From positions 373,089 through 437,088 of the forward strand of contig NZ_VUKE01000001.1 of NCBI RefSeq assembly GCF_009193175.1: a stretch of DNA of 64,000 nt. Reading direction: 5' to 3'. The translations under genes and the position numbers were made by a program. Shown piece after piece: positions 57,480-64,000 of the stretch (the first letter of the stretch is position 1; each line of letters begins with the position of its first letter). Origin of the DNA: Georgenia ruanii. GTDB lineage: Bacteria; Actinomycetota; Actinomycetes; Actinomycetales; Actinomycetaceae. Below the pieces are notes generated by a model that was given only the letters and a program-made list of their open reading frames with translations, did no database searches and was not told the origin of the DNA.

Positions 57480-58772
57480 TCACTTGATGTACGGGATGTT
57501 CTCGGCGGCGGGCGCCCGCACCTTCCCGACCAGCCCGGCCACGGCGAAGATCGTCACGATGTAGGGCAGCATGAGGAGGAACTCCGAGGGCACCGGGGCG
57601 CCGATGGTGGACAGGACGGTGCCGAGGTTCGTCGTGAAGCCGAACAGCAGCGCCGCGGCGACGGCCCCGTAGGGGTTCCACTTGCCGAGGATCATCGCCG
57701 CGAGGGCGATGTAGCCCTGCCCGGCGGACATCTCCTTGCCGAACGCCAGGCCGGAGCCGACGGTGAAGAAGGCGCCGCCCAGGCCGGCCACCGCCCCGCC
57801 GAGGAGGGTGTTGCGCACACGGGTGGGGTTGACCTTGATGCCCACGGTGTCGGCGGCCTTGGGGTGCTCGCCGACGGCGCGCACCCGCAGGCCCCAGCGG
57901 CTGCGGAAGAGGAAGACCTGCAGGACGATCACGCCGGCGTACATGAGGTAGACGAGCAGGGTCTGGTTGAACAGCACCGGGCCGAGGACGGGGATCTCGG
58001 ACAGCCCCGGGATCGGCAGCCGGGGCAGGCTCTGGCGGGCGTTGAAGACCTGCGCGTTGTCGGTCAGCACCGTGGAGAACAGGAAGCTCGTCAGGCCCAC
58101 CACCAGCACGTTGAGCACCACGCCGACGATGATCTGGTCCACCCAGTAGCGCACCGCGAAGAAGGCCAGCAGCACCCCGACCAGGGCGCCGGCGACGGGC
58201 GCCGCGACGAGGCCCAGGTAGGCGCTGGAGGTGAGCGAGCCGACGACGGCGGCGAGGAAGGCCCCGCCCAGCAGCTGGCCCTCGATGGCGATGTTGACGA
58301 TGCCGGACCGCTCGCACAGGATGCCGCTCATCGCGCCGAACACCAGCGGCACGGACAGCGCCAGGGCGCCCTGGAGCAGGGTGGTCACCGGGATGACGGT
58401 CGAGCGGCCCGCGCCCACCCAGGTGAGGAAGGCCAGCACGAACGCCACGCCGAGGACGACGTGCGCCCAGGCCGGCACCGGGCGCCGGTCCACCGCCGCC
58501 TTGGCGACGTACCCGGTGAGCGCCACGAGGACGAGGCTGAGGACCCAGTTGGTGGCGGTGGCCGGCAGGGCGAAGTTCGGGATGGCCAGCAGGTCGGTGG
58601 CGCGCGAGAGCTGGAAGGTGGTGTGCTGGCCGGGCTCGAGCAGCAGGGTGAACACGACCAGGCTCAGCAGGGTGAGCACGCCGTAGACGACCGGCCAGCG
58701 CCAGCTGATCGGCGCCAGGACGGCGGGCGCCGCCTCGCGCGGGCGGGCGGGTGTCGCGATCGCGGTGCTCAT
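57480..58772 (-). CDS. Nucleoside ABC transporter permease (second subunit, BmpD/NupQ-like)
   Basis: 430 residues with about 10 helices. Seen: GALALSVPLVFGAMSGILCERSGIVNIAIEGQLLGGAF, the conserved BPD_transp_2 block, and GEHPKAADTVGIKVNPTRVRNTLLGGAVAGLGGAFF. In this family the paired permeases import nucleosides with a BMP-type lipoprotein. A 115-residue N-terminal extension with several helices precedes the core. The ATG at 58772 overlaps the first permease stop (ATGA). Followed by cdd and deoA. Confidence 0.92.
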   Translation of the reverse strand: MSTAIATPARPREAAPAVLAPISWRWPVVYGVLTLLSLVVFTLLLEPGQHTTFQLSRATDLLAIPNFALPATATNWVLSLVLVALTGYVAKAAVDRRPVPAWAHVVLGVAFVLAFLTWVGAGRSTVIPVTTLLQGALALSVPLVFGAMSGILCERSGIVNIAIEGQLLGGAFLAAVVGSLTSSAYLGLVAAPVAGALVGVLLAFFAVRYWVDQIIVGVVLNVLVVGLTSFLFSTVLTDNAQVFNARQSLPRLPIPGLSEIPVLGPVLFNQTLLVYLMYAGVIVLQVFLFRSRWGLRVRAVGEHPKAADTVGIKVNPTRVRNTLLGGAVAGLGGAFFTVGSGLAFGKEMSAGQGYIALAAMILGKWNPYGAVAAALLFGFTTNLGTVLSTIGAPVPSEFLLMLPYIVTIFAVAGLVGKVRAPAAENIPYIK

Positions 58773-60081
58773 GCCGCTGCCTCCTTGACGGCCGGGGCGC
58801 CGGCACGGCGGGGGCGGGCCCCCGGCGCCGGCAGCCGGAAGATGGCGCGGACCAGCGGGGGCGCGGCGATGAGCAGCACGATGATCGACTGGACCACGAG
58901 GATGATCTCGATCGGGGTGTTGGTGGTGGACTGCATGAGGAAGCCGCCGGCCTTGAGCGCCCCGAACAGCAGGCCCGCCACGAACGTGCCCACCGGGCGC
59001 GATCGGCCCAGGAGGGCCACGGTGATCGCGTCGAAGCCGTAGCTGGCGGCCACGCCGCCGGTGAGCACCTTCTCGGTGCCCAGCACCTGGGCGGAGCCGG
59101 CCAGCCCGCACAGCCCCCCGGCGACGAGCATGACGAGCACGGTGACCCGGTCCACCGACACCCCCGCGGTGCGCGCCGCGCGCGGGTTGGCCCCGGTCGA
59201 GCGGAACTCGAACCCCAGGGTAGAGCGCTCGAGCAGCCACCACACGAGCACCGTGGCCGCGATGGCGAGCAGGAACCCGGCGTGCAGCCGGAACTGCTCG
59301 CCGAACAGCAGCGGGTAGGTCGCGGAGTCGGTGGGGATGGGCGGGGACTTCGGGAACGGCGACCCGGGCAGCTTGAACGCCTGCGTCTGCAGCAGGTACG
59401 CGATGAGGTACACCGCGATGTTGTTGAGCATGATCGTCACGATGACCTCGTTGGCCCCGGTGCGGGCCTTGAGGACGCCGGCGATGCCCGCCCAGATGGC
59501 GCCGCCGAGCGCCGCGCCGACGGCGGCGAGGAGCACGTGGAGCACCGGCGGCAGGTTGAACGTGAAGCCGATGAAGCCGGCGAAGATGCCGCCGAGGATG
59601 ATCTGCCCCTGCCCGCCGATGTTGAACAGGCCGGCGCGGAAGCCGACGGCGACGCCCAGCCCGGCGAGGATCAGCGGGACGGAGAAGGTCAGCGTCTCGG
59701 TCAGGGGCCGGATCGCGCGGGCGAAGGAGGCCGCCTGGAAGTCGAAGACGGCGCCGCGGAACAGCGCGCCGTACGAGCTCGTGACCGTGTTCCAGGCCGC
59801 GGAGAAGAAGTCGGCCGGCCGGGCGAAGAAGTAGGCCAGCGTCCCCTGGACGTCGGGATCGGCCAGCGCGATGAGGACACCGCCGATGACGAGGGCGACG
59901 AGCACGGCGAGCACCGAGACCAGCCAGCTGCCGGTGAGTAGGTCGCGGAAGAACTGCTGGGTGCGGGTCTCGCGCCGGGGGGCGGCCCGGCGGCGCCCGT
60001 TCGACGGCGCCGGCTGCTCGGCCTGGGCGAGGAGGTCGCCGGGCTGGGCGGCCGGCTGGGGGGTGTCGTTGACGGGGTCGC

Positions 60082-60085
<4 letters not shown>
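58769..60085 (-). CDS. Nucleoside ABC transporter permease (first subunit, NupP-like)
   Basis: 438 residues. A 40-residue cytoplasmic N-terminus, a helix (WLVSVLAVLVALVIGGVLIAL) and the BPD_transp_2 core ILAGLGVAVGFRAGLFNIGGQGQIILGGIFAGF, NEVIVTIMLNNIAVYLIAYLLQ and STGANPRAARTAGVSVDRV. The GLFNIGGQGQ block is typical of the first permease of nucleoside importers. The GTG start at 60085 overlaps the ATPase stop (GTGA). Confidence 0.92.
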
Positions 60086-61665
<1,580 letters not shown>

Positions 61666-61749
61666 GGCGTGCCCTCTCCTGTCGGTCGCGCTGGCCGCGC
61701 AAAGGGGTGACTGTCGTCCGGATCGACCCTACTGCAGCCGAGAACCCGA

Positions 61750-61774
61750 CGGCCCGGCCAGGTGGGCCGGGCCG
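61750..61774 (-). terminator. Intercistronic hairpin after the BMP lipoprotein gene
   Basis: CGGCCCGGCC (61750-61759) and GGCCGGGCCG (61765-61774) form a 10-bp stem with a five-base loop, 30 bp after the lipoprotein stop. It probably lowers expression of the ATPase and permeases relative to the binding protein, or protects the upstream mRNA. Confidence 0.7.
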
Positions 61775-61804
61775 CCGGGGTGGTGCGGTGGGTCAGCTGG
61801 CGCC

Positions 61805-62920
61805 TTAGGCGGGCGCGTTCTGCGTCTCGACCGTGATCTCGCCGGAGATGATCTGGTCCTGGAGCTTGGTGACCGCGTCCTTGAGCTCCTGGGGCACCTG
61901 GGCGTCGAAGTCGTGGAACGGGGCCAGGCCCACGCCCTTGTTCTCCAGGGTGCCGACGTACGGGTCGGCGGCGAACTTGCCCTCGGCGGCCTGGGCCACG
62001 GTGTCCTGGACCGCCTGGCCGATCTGCTTGACGACGGAGGTCAGCACGATCGAGCCGTACTCGGTGGACTCGAACCAGTCGGAGTCCACGCCGATGATGT
62101 GGACGTCGCCGGCGGCCTCGGCCGCCGCGGCGGCGCCCAGCCCGACCGGGCCGGCCACCGGCATGATGATGTCGGCGCCCTGGGCGATGAACTGCTCGGC
62201 CTGGTTCTGGCCCTTGGTCTGGTTGTCGAAGTCGCCGGTGAAGGCGCCCTTCTGGGACGCCTTGTCCCAGCCGAGGAGCTTGACGTCCTTGCCGTTGTCC
62301 TCGTTGTACTTCGCGACGCCGTCGGCGAAGCCGTCCATGAAGATCGACACCGACGGGATCTGCATGCCGCCGAAGGTGGCGACGGTGCCGGTCTTGGTCA
62401 TGCCGGCGGCGACGTACCCGGCCAGGAAGGAGGCCTCGGCCGTGTTGAAGAGGATCGGCTTGGCGTTCTCCAGCGTCACCGGCTTGAAGTCGGCGTCGCT
62501 GAAGGCGGAGTCGATGAGCGCGAACTGGCTGTCCGGGTTCTTCTCGGCGGCGGCCTGGATGGCGTCCTCGAGGAGGAAGCCCACGCCGATGGTGAGGTTG
62601 CAACCGGCCTGGATCATCGAGTCGACGTTCGGGGAGAAGTCGGCGTCGGACTGCGACTCGGCGGTCTTCTCCTTGATGCCGAGCGCGTCCACGGCGGCGG
62701 TGAGGCCCTCGTAGCCGGACTGGTTGAAGGACTTGTCGTCGAAGCCGCCGGCGTCCGAGACCATGCAGGCCAGGAAGTCCGCGTTGGCCGCGGTGCCGCT
62801 GGTCTGCTCCTGCCCGGCGGAGGTCTGCGAGCCCGAGTTGCTCTCGGGCGCCGCCCCACAGGCGGCGAGCGTCAGCGCGGCCGATGCCGCGAGCGCCGTC
62901 GCGTAGATGCTCTTCTTCAC
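61805..62920 (-). CDS. BMP family nucleoside-binding lipoprotein
   Basis: 371 residues. Signal peptide and lipobox LTLAAC with Cys21 as the lipid site; then a Ser/Gly/Thr/Gln-rich linker and the BMP domain: FLACMVSDAGGFDDKSFNQSGYEGL, GCNLTIGVGFLLEDAIQAAAEKNPDSQFALID, FLAGYVAAGMTKTG, ADIIMPVAGPVG and VDSDWFESTEYG. PnrA/BmpA-type proteins capture nucleosides outside the membrane. The start is the GTG at 62920, seven bases after GCAGGAG. The gene is first of the bmp-ATPase-permease-permease-cdd-deoA run. Confidence 0.93.
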   Translation of the reverse strand: MKKSIYATALAASAALTLAACGAAPESNSGSQTSAGQEQTSGTAANADFLACMVSDAGGFDDKSFNQSGYEGLTAAVDALGIKEKTAESQSDADFSPNVDSMIQAGCNLTIGVGFLLEDAIQAAAEKNPDSQFALIDSAFSDADFKPVTLENAKPILFNTAEASFLAGYVAAGMTKTGTVATFGGMQIPSVSIFMDGFADGVAKYNEDNGKDVKLLGWDKASQKGAFTGDFDNQTKGQNQAEQFIAQGADIIMPVAGPVGLGAAAAAEAAGDVHIIGVDSDWFESTEYGSIVLTSVVKQIGQAVQDTVAQAAEGKFAADPYVGTLENKGVGLAPFHDFDAQVPQELKDAVTKLQDQIISGEITVETQNAPA

Positions 62921-63223
62921 GCGTGTCTCCTGCAGTGTGTGGGCCGAGGGCCGGCCGGGGCGGGTGGCGCGCTCTGCAGGGAGAGCCCCGCCTGATCGGT
63001 CGGGTTCGGCGGATATCACCCCTGACCCTAGTGGTCGGAAACCGGCGTGCCTGTCACATCGTGAGACCAGCCGGGAAAGCGTTACCGAAATGTTTCCCCC
63101 CCGGCCGGGCGCCGGACACCCGTGGGGTCCATCGTCCGGTTGGCCCGGACTGGCCTACGCGTCCGGCCGGTTTCGGGCGCCATAGGTCGGATGGTCCGCC
63201 TCGGCGGGTTCGCGCCTCGCGGC
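62921..63223 (-). promoter_or_regulatory. Upstream region of the nucleoside transporter operon with a LacI-like operator candidate
   Basis: 303 bp without a gene. At 63074-63087 GGAAAGCGTTACCG matches the LacI/CcpA-type pattern TGNAANCGNTNNCA at 12 of 14 positions. A TAGGGT box is found on the minus strand near 63029. No firm -35 is seen. The C-terminal end of the amidohydrolase gene borders it. Confidence 0.4.
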
Positions 63224-64000
63224 CTACTCGACCCGGGAATGCTCGGCGGCCTCGACCCGGGAATGCTCGGCGGCCTCGACCCGGGGATGCTCGGCGGCGC
63301 CGTCGCCGGCCAGCACCGCCGTGCGGGCGAGCAGCCGGGCGCCGATGCCGATGGCCCGCTCGTCGAAGATGATGTCCCCGCGGTGCAGGTCGTACGAGGG
63401 CCCGCCGGGGGTGCGGGTGCCCAGGCGCACCATCGCGCCGGGGATCCGGGTGAGGTACCAGGCGAAGTCCTCGCCCCCGAGCGACTGCTCGGTGAGGACG
63501 ACCGCCTCGGGCCCGATGACGTCCTTGGCGGCGGCGTCGATGGTGCGCACCGCCCGCTCCTCGTTGACCACCGGGGGGATGCCGCGGACGTAGCTCAGCT
63601 CGACCTCCACCCCGAGCGGGGCGAGCACCTGGGTCGCGGACTCCTGGACGAGCTTGGCGGCGCGTTGCCAGGCCCGGGCGTCCAGGCAGCGCAGCGTGCC
63701 GGTGAGCGTGCCGCTGGCGGGGATGGCGTTGGGGGCGCGCCCGGCGTGCACGGCGCCCCACGTGAGGTTGACCCCGGCGCGCGGGTCGAGCCGGCGGCCG
63801 AGCACGGCGGGCAGCTGGGTGATGAGCTGGCCGAGCGCGAAGACGACGTCGCCGGTCAGGTGCGGGCGCGAGGTGTGGCCGCCCTCGGAGGTCACGGTGA
63901 TGGTCACCGAGTCCGAGGCGGCGGTGATGGCGCCGATGCGCGAGCCGACCCGGCCGACGTCGACCTTGGGGTCGCAGTGCAGCGCGTAGATCTGCTCCAC
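63224..64000 (-). CDS. M20 family amidohydrolase (N-terminus off window)
   Basis: The C-terminal 258 residues of an M20D-type metal-dependent amidohydrolase. Seen: EQIYALHCDPKVDVG, SEGGHTSRPHLTGD (His of the dimerisation domain), INLTWGAVHAGRAPNAIPAS-like APNAIPASGTLTGTLR and LGGEDFAWYLTRIPGAMVRLG (metal Glu). Such enzymes split N-acyl amino acids or hippurate. The position near lpdA-like, PNP and deoA genes matches amiA1/amiB1 (Rv3305c/Rv3306c). The C-terminus ends in three VEAAEHSR-type repeats. The rest of the gene lies beyond 64000. Confidence 0.88.
   Translation of the reverse strand: MEQIYALHCDPKVDVGRVGSRIGAITAASDSVTITVTSEGGHTSRPHLTGDVVFALGQLITQLPAVLGRRLDPRAGVNLTWGAVHAGRAPNAIPASGTLTGTLRCLDARAWQRAAKLVQESATQVLAPLGVEVELSYVRGIPPVVNEERAVRTIDAAAKDVIGPEAVVLTEQSLGGEDFAWYLTRIPGAMVRLGTRTPGGPSYDLHRGDIIFDERAIGIGARLLARTAVLAGDGAAEHPRVEAAEHSRVEAAEHSRVE
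63227..63298. repeat. Three 24-bp tandem repeats at the 3' end of the amidohydrolase gene
   Basis: Units at 63227-63250, 63251-63274 and 63275-63298 differ by one base. They encode repeated eight-residue units (RVEAAEHS or RVEAAEHP) immediately before the stop codon. Confidence 0.95.

Overview
The window is GC-rich throughout, with strongly GC-biased third codon positions, many GTG starts and many GTGA/ATGA stop-start overlaps. Together with AdnAB, small DUF3107 and DUF3117 proteins, a DUF3152 protein and a sigE-antisigma-htrA-tatB block next to mrp, this points to a high-GC actinobacterium (Actinomycetota), plausibly of the Micrococcales. The genus cannot be fixed from sequence reading alone. 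I see no rRNA, tRNA, CRISPR array, insertion sequence or prophage.

1-9.8 kb is an accessory catabolic region. It holds three flavoproteins of the fumarate reductase/ketosteroid dehydrogenase type, two short-chain dehydrogenases, a NIPSNAP-domain protein, two MHS-type transporters and one IclR regulator. They fall into two minus-strand transcripts plus the divergent regulator. Both minus-strand promoters carry paired 15-bp sites (TTGCG-N5-CGCAA type) placed 30 bp apart, with identical -35/-10 geometry, which suggests one IclR regulon whose substrate is unknown. 9.8-14.6 kb is a compact Tad (type IVc pilus) operon, tadA-tadB-tadC-pilin-like-tadE-tadE/F-tadG-like, without a visible tadZ or prepilin peptidase.

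14.9-31.8 kb is mostly housekeeping: a DUF4190 membrane protein, an amino acid permease, a phosphotransferase-like protein that lacks a key Asp, the AdnA/AdnB recombination helicase-nucleases, a secreted HExxHxxGxxH protein, DUF3107, a ferritin-like MiaE_2 protein, DUF1697, a DEAD-box RNA helicase with a translationally coupled mini-ORF, a SnoaL-like protein, MarC and a PHP phosphoesterase. 31.9-38.7 kb has aminopeptidase P, a TIM-barrel isomerase-like protein, a YflT-type stress protein, a soluble MgtE-N/CBS protein coupled to a DUF1003 membrane protein and to Mrp, and a DUF3072 protein.

38.7-46 kb is the envelope-stress block (tatB, htrA, zinc anti-sigma, sigE, divergent O-methyltransferase), followed by DUF3117, a LOG-type protein and dapE. 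Its gene content matches the Rv1202-Rv1229c region of Mycobacterium tuberculosis. 46.2-49.2 kb is an iron-box-controlled feoA-feoB-nifU-like operon. 49.3-64 kb is nucleoside salvage: a LpdA-like flavoprotein, purine nucleoside phosphorylase, phospho-sugar mutase, deoC, a C39-like predicted protein, deoA, cdd, a BMP-type nucleoside ABC transporter and a partial M20 amidohydrolase. Imported nucleosides would be split by Cdd, DeoA and PNP, and the pentose phosphates channelled through the mutase and DeoC.

At least eleven genes have a TANNNT box 6-7 bases before the start codon, the arrangement expected of leaderless transcripts.
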